From Eggerthellaceae bacterium UBA3686 (GTDB taxonomy: Bacteria; Actinomycetota; Coriobacteriia; Coriobacteriales; Eggerthellaceae), in the NCBI GenBank assembly GCA_002371495.1, contig DFIX01000038.1, positions 1-33,829 on the forward strand: a DNA stretch of 33,829 nucleotides, read 5' to 3'. Below the pieces are notes generated by a model that ran no database searches, was not told the origin of the DNA, and saw only the letters and a program-made list of their open reading frames with translations. A program made the position numbers and the translations under genes. Shown here one piece after another: positions 23,660-30,956 of the stretch; position 1 is the stretch's first letter, and each line of letters starts with the position of its first letter.

Positions 23660-26023
23660 CTATCCTTCGTACTTGCTCACGCGGCAGAGCTGAGATTTGA
23701 ACGAATTGCCCAGGCCAACCGTGCCCGGCGTTGTGCTCAGCAGCTTGTTGATGTTGCATTCCATGACACCGAAATACGTGCCGTCATCAGCGCCTCGCTC
23801 CGGGAACCACCAGCCGTGGTCGGCCGACACGACGCCCTCCTTGATCCGCGGCGTCACTTCGGCGATTTGACGGCACGACCCATGGGTGTTCTCGATGACG
23901 ATCCAATCGCCATCCTCGATGCCGTACTTCTTCGCATCGTTGGGATGCAGGCGGCAGTGCGGCATGGGCTGGATGCGGCGCAGGTGCGGGATCTGCCTTC
24001 CCTCCGAATGGAAGAAACCCCAATTGCGCGCGCCCGTCGTCAAGATGAGCGGATACTGTTCGAACAGTTCGGGCGAGCTCACAGGACTTTCGACCGGTTC
24101 GACGAACGTGGCCGTCGTGGGCACGCCCATCGAGCCGAGCGCGACCGGCGTGAATTCATACATGCCCGTCACAGTATTGAATCCGGGCTGGCCGTCAGCG
24201 CGCAGCTTGCCAGTCTTATAGCGGTAGTATTCGACCTTGGGTACTGCCCAAGTCCTTTCGCGCAGTTGCTTATAGGTCCAACCGCTTCCACAGTTGGCGA
24301 GCAGGAAGTCATAGTATTCCTCGTCCGTCTTCCAGGGGCACACTTCCTCGCCGTGGAAGCGTCTTCCCATTTCGACGACAATCTCGTTGTCCGACTTCAC
24401 TTCGCCGAGCGGTTCGATTGCCTGCGTGATGGAGCCCGTCAGGTACGGCTGGTGACCGGCAACGCCGACGCGCTCGGGATAGGTGGCGACGGGCAAGAAC
24501 ACGTCACAGCACGCCATGGCCGTCGGAGTCATCCACAGATCCTGGACCACGTTGAATTCCGAAACCTCTTGGAGCACCTTCAGGATACGGTCGGGCCTGG
24601 CGCCTTCGTTCGTGATGGGATTCGTCGCGAAGAACCAGACAGCCTTGATGGAATAAGGGTCGTTGCGCTCCATACCCTCCAGAATGGCAGTCGAATCCGC
24701 CATGCCCATCATGTTGAGGCCCACCAAATTCTCGTAAGTGATAGGAGGCTTCATGTTGGGATCTTGCGGAATCCAGGCCATGTCCTCGAAGGAGGGCATC
24801 CAACCGATACCGCAGTTGAACGGAGCGAGCCCCGCCACCATGCCGCCCGGATGGTCGAACATGCCCGTGAGACCCACGAGGTCATACGCAGCCATGCCCG
24901 TGTAGAATCCTTCGGACGTATGGTCGAGCGCGACGCCCCACTGAAGCGTCCAGCATTCGGCTTTGCCGATTGCGCGGGCTACCGACCAGATGAGGTCTTC
25001 GTCTATTTCGCAGATAGCCGCCGCGCGTTCGGGGGTCCACTCGGCAACGCTTGCCGCGTAATCTTCGAACCCGAACGTCCAGTTCTCGACAAACTCGTGG
25101 TCGTAGAGGCCCTCATCCACAATGACGTGACCAATCGCGAGCGCGAGAGCCGTGTCGGTTCCCGGGCGCACTTGCAGCCAATACTCCGAATGGGCGGCAC
25201 ACCACGTCAACTTTGGGTCAATGGTCACCAGCTTGGATCCCCGCTTCATGCATTCGACAATCCAATGGCCCAGCGAGCCATCGGAATTCGCCACGACGGG
25301 ATTGTTTCCCCAAACGAGCACGTACTCGGGCGGCATCCAACCGGGATGGTCGTAGCGGTCTGCAAAGTACTGCGAGTAGTCGGAGATGAACAGCGCGCCA
25401 CCTTTGAGGTTCGTGCTGAACGTACGCGGCAGGTAGCAACTCTGACCAGGGAAGAAGGCCATTCCGCTGTTCGGCGTGCCCATCAGCGCCTTGAATATGT
25501 TCTCATACAGAATGACGTCGCGCCCCGTGCCACACGCGACGTAGAGCGCTTCGGGGCCGTACTTGCGCTGGATTTCCCGCAATCCCGCTTCGCAAAGATC
25601 GAAGGCCTCTTCCCAGGTGATTCGCTCCCAAGCATCTTTCCCTCGATCCTCGCGAGCGCGCTTCATCGGATGGAGAATCCGATCGGGATGATAGATCACA
25701 TCGGGAACGGTGAGGCAGCGGAGGCACAAGCGCCCCTGGTTGTAGGGGTTTTCCGTATCGCCTTCCACTTTGACCAGCTTGCCATCCTTAACGTACATCA
25801 AGACGCCGCAGTTATCGTGGCAGCCCGGCGCGGTGCGGGCATTGCCCCTGAAGACGGTGTAACCATCTTCCTCCCAGGTCCACTTCCGGCCGCTCGGGTC
25901 GTCGGCGGTAATCGGCCGACCGTTCTCGTCGACTTCGCATTTCACATGCGCTGTCGCAGTGGCATTCTTGATTGCCTTGACTTCCTTGCCGCCTGAATCC
26001 GAAGATTGCTTTTGTCCTGTCAT
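23660..26023 (-). CDS. Molybdopterin oxidoreductase, acetylene-hydratase/catechol-dehydroxylase-like, module C
   Basis: 787 residues from ATG 26023, which follows GAGGGGGAG; a TTG two codons earlier is less likely. A hydrophilic N-terminal extension of about 45 residues precedes the cluster site APGC68-x3-C72 ... RLC100-x2-C103. The predicted metal ligand is Cys196 in PGQSCYLPR. Other motifs are ITWEEAFDLC, ACGTGRD, LVWGNNPVV, TIDPK, RPGTDTALALAIGH, and LTTGARNWGFFHSEGRQIP. It is a paralogue of the module A enzyme at 11232 and shares its unusual cysteine spacing. No transporter or regulator is attached directly; the LysR at 22358 and the module B carrier may serve it too. Substrate unknown; phenolic dehydroxylation is a guess from the family. 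Confidence 0.9.
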   Translation of the reverse strand: MTGQKQSSDSGGKEVKAIKNATATAHVKCEVDENGRPITADDPSGRKWTWEEDGYTVFRGNARTAPGCHDNCGVLMYVKDGKLVKVEGDTENPYNQGRLCLRCLTVPDVIYHPDRILHPMKRAREDRGKDAWERITWEEAFDLCEAGLREIQRKYGPEALYVACGTGRDVILYENIFKALMGTPNSGMAFFPGQSCYLPRTFSTNLKGGALFISDYSQYFADRYDHPGWMPPEYVLVWGNNPVVANSDGSLGHWIVECMKRGSKLVTIDPKLTWCAAHSEYWLQVRPGTDTALALAIGHVIVDEGLYDHEFVENWTFGFEDYAASVAEWTPERAAAICEIDEDLIWSVARAIGKAECWTLQWGVALDHTSEGFYTGMAAYDLVGLTGMFDHPGGMVAGLAPFNCGIGWMPSFEDMAWIPQDPNMKPPITYENLVGLNMMGMADSTAILEGMERNDPYSIKAVWFFATNPITNEGARPDRILKVLQEVSEFNVVQDLWMTPTAMACCDVFLPVATYPERVGVAGHQPYLTGSITQAIEPLGEVKSDNEIVVEMGRRFHGEEVCPWKTDEEYYDFLLANCGSGWTYKQLRERTWAVPKVEYYRYKTGKLRADGQPGFNTVTGMYEFTPVALGSMGVPTTATFVEPVESPVSSPELFEQYPLILTTGARNWGFFHSEGRQIPHLRRIQPMPHCRLHPNDAKKYGIEDGDWIVIENTHGSCRQIAEVTPRIKEGVVSADHGWWFPERGADDGTYFGVMECNINKLLSTTPGTVGLGNSFKSQLCRVSKYEG

Positions 26024-26839
26024 GGGCAACTCCCCCTCTTCTGTCTCTATTGGCTTGAGCTATTTCTCGACCGCTCGGCTAACCCGGCTTGCAGGCGCAT
26101 AGCACAGAGGCTCAAGCGGTCTAATTGGCATTCTGGGAGAGCGTGAACGCGAATGGCATTACAGTTTGAGCATGCCCTATGCAAACCACCATCCCCGCAA
26201 GTGAGCTTCTGAAGCACGCATTAAAACTGCACGATGCCGCGCAAGAGGGAATGAAAGCACCGACTCACGGCGAGAGAAGCGCATGGAATCGTGGCCTGAC
26301 ATCACTTTTAGTGACCATTGGAGCGTTGCGCTTGTCGTTTCCTAGGTCGCGATTTTCGAGCGCCGCGCCGGGGTGATGTCGCCCTCAAAAAACGCGCACG
26401 CGTGATGGCCGGAGATGCACGTTTTCGACGGGTAGCATCACTTCTTCGGGGCAGGCGAAGCGTTCCACCGGGCGTTTCCCCACATATGCTCATCGAGATT
26501 TCAAGCTGCAATACCCCGACAACCCCGGATAGCTAGACCGGGGTTGGCGGCTCCGTCCGCACCCGCCGCCGCGTCCCGAGCGCGTCCTGGAGGGGGCCTG
26601 CCGGCCCCGTCTCGGATGCCCAATCGGTCCGCTTACATATCCGCAGTTGCCGCGCTTGCGGCCTGCGCTTCAATACTCCGGTGTCGGGCTTCGCCGCCCT
26701 CCCCGCGTAGCGGGGAGTCAGGTCTCGCGCGTGGCCGCCTGCCGGAAGCCGGGGCTGCGCATGGGGAAATCGCGGGTCGCCCGCCGCGTCGCGGGCAGCA
26801 GCGCGGGATGCGGGGGATGTTATGTTCGGGCGGCGGTCG
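26024..26839. other. Gene-poor stretch upstream of module C, grading into an IS110 non-coding end
   Basis: Bases 26049-26127 hold interlocking inverted repeats (GCTTGAGC 26053-26060 with GCTCAAGC 26110-26117; GACCGCT 26069-26075 with AGCGGTC 26115-26121), a possible operator for module C. From about 26520 the sequence becomes very GC-rich and structured: CAACCCCGG/CCGGGGTTG at 26520-26546 and CTCCCCGC/GCGGGGAG near 26697-26715. This part lies downstream of the IS110 transposase remnant. No convincing gene is seen. Confidence 0.5.
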
Positions 26840-27180
26840 CTAGGCGTTTGCCAGCTCCGACTGGACCTGCAGGCCGATGACCCAGATCCAGCGGGCCGTC
26901 TCGCGCACCACCGCCATCCTCGCCTTGTTCGCGTGGATGCCCCCGCCGGCCAGGCGCCCGTATCGCTCCAGCAGCCGCTCGTTTCCGGCCGCGGCGATCC
27001 TCTCGACCGCGGCCGAGACGGGCCGGGCCGGGTCGGCCCTCTTCGGGCCGGGCCTGCGGGAGCCCATGTTGCAGCAGCCTTCGACGAGGGATCGGCGCAG
27101 GTGGGAGCTTCCGTCCTTGGTGATGCCGCCGCGCGACTCCCTGGGGCCGCTCGATGACTCGGTGGGCACGGCGCCTCGAA
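26840..27180 (-). pseudogene. IS110-family transposase C-terminal remnant
   Basis: About 113 residues read PTESSSGPRESRGGITKDGS, then HLRRSLVEGC, RPGPKR, ERYGRL, NKARMAVVRETARWIWVIG, the Transposase_20 domain at the C-terminal end of IS110 recombinases, with the Ser-Gly of the second catalytic region. The N-terminal DEDD (RuvC-like) half is missing; the frame begins next to repeat copy C. The element cannot move by itself. Confidence 0.8.
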
Positions 27181-27196
27181 ACCAACGGGGATGGAG

Positions 27197-27331
27197 CGTA
27201 GCCTACCCCGGGCCATACAGATGGCGCGCTTTCAAGCGCAAAAGTGCATCGACAAATGCACCGGATAACGTTTTCGAAGCGTTTTCTGCAAAAAAGGGGA
27301 ATAAGATGGCAAGCTAAGGGCGATAGGCGCC
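27197..27331 (+). repeat. Repeat family copy C
   Basis: It matches copy A (8852-8985) from GCGTAGC and CCCGGGCCA through AGATGGCGCG, TTTCAAGCG, TTTCTGCAAAAAAGGG and AAGGGCGATA, in the same orientation relative to the adjacent DUF169 sequence. Copy C keeps GGATAACGTTTTCG, also seen in inverted copy B. It joins the truncated DUF169 gene directly. Confidence 0.75.
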
Positions 27332-27621
27332 GCCTGCTCGGGTGTCGCGTCGCCTATGCCCTTCGAGAGCACCTTGTGGATGTTGGGGTTCTTGCAGGTG
27401 AAACCGACGCCGAAGCACAGGCCGACGGTGCCACCAGGGCAGGTGCATCCCTCCTCTGTTATGCCCACAACCTTGCCGCGGGCAGCCGCGAGCAGGAACG
27501 GCACAACGCAGTTGCGTTTTCCCGGCTCCGCGACCGCGTCGCATTCGGCTTGCGTGTTTCCAAAGTAGATGCCCACCGGCTCGAGGTCGAGATGCAGCAT
27601 CTCGACAAGTTTACTGCGCAT
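27331..27621 (-). pseudogene. Truncated DUF169 paralogue
   Basis: From ATG 27621 (GGAG upstream) about 97 residues align with the N-terminal part of the intact protein at 9268-10020: LHLDLEPVGIYFGNTQAECD, RNCVVPFLLAAARGKVVGIT, CTCPGGTVGLCFG, NIHKVLSKG. After TPEQAAP the frame runs into repeat copy C and continues without homology to a stop at 27232. The remaining ~150 residues of the family are absent, so it is likely non-functional. Confidence 0.82.
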
Positions 27622-27690
27622 GGTTCGCTCCTATCGTCGCTGACGGGACGGGGCTTGCTCGCGTATTTATCGTAGGGCATTTCTCACAAC

Positions 27691-27741
27691 GTATCGCAGA
27701 CATAGAACTGCCGATATGCTATCGGCGAAACGCTGCGATAC
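27691..27741. other. Nested inverted repeat downstream of the PIN toxin gene
   Basis: GTATCGCAG pairs with CTGCGATAC and, inside, GCCGAT pairs with ATCGGC. It ends 4 bases short of the toxin stop codon (27745). No T-run follows on the minus strand, so it may be a structured 3' end. Its left half contains one copy of the 18-bp repeat also found at 32735. Confidence 0.5.
27696..27713 (+). repeat. 18-bp direct repeat, left copy
   Basis: GCAGACATAGAACTGCCG differs at one base from the copy at 32735-32752, and both are followed shortly by GCGAAAC. The two copies bracket the toxin-antitoxin and DUF262 genes. Confidence 0.6.
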
Positions 27742-27744
27742 GAG

Positions 27745-28224
27745 CTAATCCTCGTCAGGGTGACCCCATGCGATTTCGCAATACGACACGTTGTCTTTGC
27801 TCCTGATCCATTCGAAGAGGCCGTCGCAATCGAGAACGGGGAAATCCGATAATGCGAAGTCTTTCACGTTTCCTGTGATCACGGCATCGGGTTTTACTTT
27901 ATGCGCAACCTGATTAATACATGCATCCCCAAAATCACGCCAAGTGGAGGCGAGCGCTCCGTCGATGTCGTCGTCCGCGAAGGCGCATGCGCCGACGAAA
28001 CTCCGCAGCTTCGCAAGTTGCTCCTTCGCCCAATCGGCGCGACTCGCTTTGCCCCCATCGGACAAGATGTAGAAAACATCCGTGGCCTGAGAAGCCGAAA
28101 ACCAGAGATCGAACTCCCCGATCATCCCAAGTGCCAGTATGAGCTTGGCACTTTTGGCATATGGCTCCCGATTGACAAGGGCGTCGATGAACACGTTGGT
28201 GTCGAGTAGCAGTTTGTACGCCAT
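27745..28224 (-). CDS. PIN-domain ribonuclease toxin
   Basis: 159 residues with the PIN pattern: acidic Asp8 in LLLDTNVFIDAL, FSASQATDVFYIL in the middle, DFGDACINQVA with two acidic residues, and AVITGNVKDF. PIN proteins cut RNA using a cluster of acids binding Mg or Mn. It follows the RelB/DinJ-like antitoxin. A GTG at 28233 overlaps the antitoxin stop as GTGA and is an alternative, coupled start; the ATG at 28224 begins the family-like MAYKLLLDTN. Confidence 0.87.
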   Translation of the reverse strand: MAYKLLLDTNVFIDALVNREPYAKSAKLILALGMIGEFDLWFSASQATDVFYILSDGGKASRADWAKEQLAKLRSFVGACAFADDDIDGALASTWRDFGDACINQVAHKVKPDAVITGNVKDFALSDFPVLDCDGLFEWIRSKDNVSYCEIAWGHPDED

Positions 28225-28229
28225 CGCCG

Positions 28230-28538
28230 TCACCGCGTCTCGAGACCCTGACGAGCCAGCCGTTCACGTCGAATCTCATCGTCGCTCATCGTGGCAAACC
28301 TGTTCGATTCAGGCAAACACATATCTTCCACCTGCGCCAAAGCCTGCCGAAGTCGATCGGCCGACATGCCGTCTTCTTGCTCCTCGACCGAATCAAACGG
28401 TGAGCTGCCATGTTTTATGAGATAGTCATAGGCGTTGTTGATAAACCTCGATGCACTTATGCCGAGTTTGTCGAGCACCTTATTTGCTGCATCCTTCTTA
28501 GCCTGCGGCATTCGTGCCGTTACCATTGAATCCGACAT
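28230..28538 (-). CDS. RelB/DinJ-family antitoxin
   Basis: 102 residues. The N-terminal ribbon-helix-helix SMVTARMPQAKKDAANKVLD, then LGISASRFINNAYDYLIKHG is typical of RelB/DinJ antitoxins, which bind DNA as dimers and block the toxin with their C-terminal tail. ATG 28538 follows GGGGGAGCG; the longer frame upstream is in the AT-rich promoter. The gene is translationally coupled to the PIN toxin through overlapping stop and start. RelB/DinJ proteins more often pair with YafQ/RelE toxins than with PIN toxins. Confidence 0.87.
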   Translation of the reverse strand: MSDSMVTARMPQAKKDAANKVLDKLGISASRFINNAYDYLIKHGSSPFDSVEEQEDGMSADRLRQALAQVEDMCLPESNRFATMSDDEIRRERLARQGLETR

Positions 28539-28557
28539 CGCTCCCCCAATGTTGTAC

Positions 28558-28585
28558 GTATTACTTTTAAATATATATGTATTAC
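28558..28585 (-). promoter_or_regulatory. Candidate antitoxin operator/promoter
   Basis: GTATTAC occurs at 28558-28564 and 28579-28585, exactly 21 bases apart (two helical turns), on either side of an AT-rich block (TTTTAAATATATAT) suited to a minus-strand -10. This is a likely self-regulatory site for the ribbon-helix-helix antitoxin. Confidence 0.5.
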
Positions 28586-28747
28586 GTAGCAACGTCAATC
28601 GCGAATTATTGACCCTTTGATTGGATATCGCTTTCGATTCCCTGCGCTAGTGCTACTGCTGTATGAGCCACTCCATGGCAGCGATGCAGTTGTAGGCGTA
28701 ATCGAACGACGCCATATGATAGGCAGCCGAGCCCATATGCGAGCAGC

Positions 28748-28810
28748 GAAGACAACGGGGGGTTTGTCTGCTTTTGTAGGGCAATACCCTCCGTTGTCCC
28801 CGTTGTCTTC
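28748..28810 (-). terminator. Long inverted repeat after the DUF262 operon
   Basis: GAAGACAACGGGG and CCCCGTTGTCTTC pair perfectly over 13 bases; a small AGGG/CCCT hairpin lies in the loop. It begins 32 bases after the stop of the DUF262-DUF1524 gene. No strong T-run is seen, so it may stabilise or end the transcript. Confidence 0.45.
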
Positions 28811-28841
28811 TCGAAGTTGCCGATCCGTGCGCCGTCAGCGA

Positions 28842-30956
28842 CTATGCCTCCCCAAGAAGTACTTTGACCATCGCCGCTTGGTGCCTCTCGATGTCGTCGT
28901 AAACCCACTCTTCGCCTGCGGCGCGGGTTCCCTCGTTGTCCTTGCACGCTTGCATCATGATCAGAAACTTGAGTGACGCTACGCTCACGCGGCTCACCTT
29001 ACCAGATGGGTCGAGGTAGTGGTCGAGCTTGACCTTCGGCGACCAGTCGGATCCCGAGCTGTTCATATCGTGACCTATCATGGCGAAATTGCCCAAGCAG
29101 TTGATCTGGGCTACGGTTGGCCCGCCGCAACTCACCTTGCGCGCCTGTAGCGCTTGGGAGTAGTAATGCTCAAGGCTGCGGCGCGTACGCGAGAAGTAAA
29201 AGTCCTTGAACGCGTCGAGCCCAAAGTCTCCGCAGACAAGCGACTCGAAGAACGCCTTCCTGGAAGCCGCGTTCTCGGCGGATCCGCGCACATCGTCGAA
29301 GTACTTAGCCCACAGCAGGTAGTCGATGTAGTTGAACACGAAAAGCGGTATGCCGCGGGTGGCAGTTCGCCCATCACCAAGCCGCGCCAGGACCTCCTCA
29401 CGATCAAGCCCCTTGCAACCTTCGGCCGTCGACCGCAAGTCCCGCATCTGGAACACAGCACCAGAAGGCGCCTCAACGCGCTCGAGCACCGCAGCGTCGA
29501 AGCTGCCCGGCTTGGGCGTGTTCTTGTCGTTGAGGCCCTCCGCTGGCCCGAGGTACACATCCCGCAAGTACGTCCTAGCCAAATCCGACAGGAATAGCAG
29601 GTAGCCCTTCCGAGGGTCATCCCTGTGCGCATGCAAATAGAGCATGCAGTACAGCAGGTAGTTCTTCCTTTGCCGAGCGGTGAACGAAACTTCGAACATC
29701 GACAGGAGGTGGACGCACTTCGCCTGACTGCCGTCGTCGTCTGCGCCGAAGAGATTCGTCGGATAGCCCTTGTCGCCGCTTTCGCTGGCATGCCATTCCC
29801 AACGTTGAAGCTTCCAAGGGTTGTCGCCCGGCCGTTCCTCGTCGAGCGCATGGTGCACGATGTAGTTGTCGAGGAAGAACTTTGAAAGCAGCAGGTTGTA
29901 GCCGAATTCCTTTACGAACCGCGTATCGGTCCTTCCCAACTTGGCATTTGCCCCCAGGGCCGTGTCGAATTGCTTTAGGAGCTCCTTGTCGTCGAGCGTA
30001 AAGCTAGCAGGATCGAACCCTGCATCCCCCATCCGCGTGAGCTTCAATACGATTAGCAGGAAGTTGGGGAAATCGATGATGGGCTGGAACCTCGCACCGG
30101 CCCTAACCCCCGAGCTCGAGGCGGAGCTTTCCGGCGGGGCGTCTTTCAGCTCATTGATCGAATTCGTCCCTGCGTCGACCGAATCGACGGCGGGCAGCTC
30201 GTCGAACGACCCCACTTCGAACCCGTTCCTACTCGGCCCGAAGATGGCTGATGCAGCGTTTCCGGGAAACTTCTGCTGTATGTAGCCGTCCATCTGGGAG
30301 CAACGCTCCCAAATCTGGTTGAACTTCGCACGATCGCCGGCGTCGTCGAGCTTGCCGAGCAGCATGGCCTTTACCACCTCGTGCTGCTCGAGCTGCTCGC
30401 CGCGCGAGTTCATGACCTCGAAGTAATGATTCAGATCGATGTCCTTGGGCACCTGGTAGAAGATGATATGTACTCTCTCTTTGAAAAACTCGGCGTAGCG
30501 ATGGCGCTCAGACTCCGAGACGATATCCTCGATTGCTTTGCGGGCAGACTCAAACCCGCTCGCTATGCCGTCGTCGACGCGCGCGGCACCGCCGAAATCC
30601 GCCGCCCCAAGACCGACGATGGTATCGGTCGACTTCTTGCGCGAACGGTAAGTCAGCTCGTTTCGAGGAAGCTCGCCAAGGGACCGAAGCACGAGGTAGA
30701 TCGTCGTCAACCTCTGCTGCCCGTCAATAACCTCGTAGATGCGCTTCCCCTTATGGAAGGTGACGAGCGTTCCGATGAAATACGTCGGTTTCCCAGCCTT
30801 AAACGCATCGTAGACATCCTGTACGAGCGCGGTGATCTCGTCCATCCCCCACGCGTAATTTCGCTGGTAGATAGGCACTTCGAAAGCCTGCCTTTCGGCG
30901 CTGAAGAACAAATCGGCAATCGAGACCTCTTTCAAAGGAAGGGCGCTAACGCTCAT
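28842..30956 (-). CDS. DUF262-DUF1524 (GmrSD-like) nuclease-type protein
   Basis: 704 residues. The N-terminal DUF262 domain has VPIYQRNYAW at 28-36 and VIDGQQRLTT at 77-85, a ParB-like nucleotide-binding fold. The C-terminal end (594-645) has LEHYYSQ, INCLGNFAMIGHDMNSS and SPKVKL, matching the DUF1524 His-Asn nuclease module. This combination is found in GmrSD type IV enzymes that cut modified phage DNA, and in SspE. Its ATG overlaps the previous gene by 11 bases, with GGAGGTG inside that gene. Together with the neighbour it is a candidate anti-phage system; which DNA it cuts, if any, is unknown. Confidence 0.88.
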   Translation of the reverse strand: MSVSALPLKEVSIADLFFSAERQAFEVPIYQRNYAWGMDEITALVQDVYDAFKAGKPTYFIGTLVTFHKGKRIYEVIDGQQRLTTIYLVLRSLGELPRNELTYRSRKKSTDTIVGLGAADFGGAARVDDGIASGFESARKAIEDIVSESERHRYAEFFKERVHIIFYQVPKDIDLNHYFEVMNSRGEQLEQHEVVKAMLLGKLDDAGDRAKFNQIWERCSQMDGYIQQKFPGNAASAIFGPSRNGFEVGSFDELPAVDSVDAGTNSINELKDAPPESSASSSGVRAGARFQPIIDFPNFLLIVLKLTRMGDAGFDPASFTLDDKELLKQFDTALGANAKLGRTDTRFVKEFGYNLLLSKFFLDNYIVHHALDEERPGDNPWKLQRWEWHASESGDKGYPTNLFGADDDGSQAKCVHLLSMFEVSFTARQRKNYLLYCMLYLHAHRDDPRKGYLLFLSDLARTYLRDVYLGPAEGLNDKNTPKPGSFDAAVLERVEAPSGAVFQMRDLRSTAEGCKGLDREEVLARLGDGRTATRGIPLFVFNYIDYLLWAKYFDDVRGSAENAASRKAFFESLVCGDFGLDAFKDFYFSRTRRSLEHYYSQALQARKVSCGGPTVAQINCLGNFAMIGHDMNSSGSDWSPKVKLDHYLDPSGKVSRVSVASLKFLIMMQACKDNEGTRAAGEEWVYDDIERHQAAMVKVLLGEA

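Noticed and set aside
23651..25996. Long plus-strand open frame opposite the module C catalytic gene (also 17354-19654 and 9298-10728)
   Set aside because: Arg/His/Val-rich products with no domain, antisense to genes with full family motifs; a usual artefact of GC-rich coding DNA.
26179..26376. 65-residue plus-strand frame upstream of module C
   Set aside because: No clear ribosome binding site, no recognised motif, and its second half runs into low-complexity basic sequence.
28653..28736. 27-residue minus-strand frame (MGSAAYHMASFDYAYN...)
   Set aside because: It looks protein-like but lacks a ribosome site and lies in the structured 3' region of the DUF262 operon; perhaps a gene fragment.
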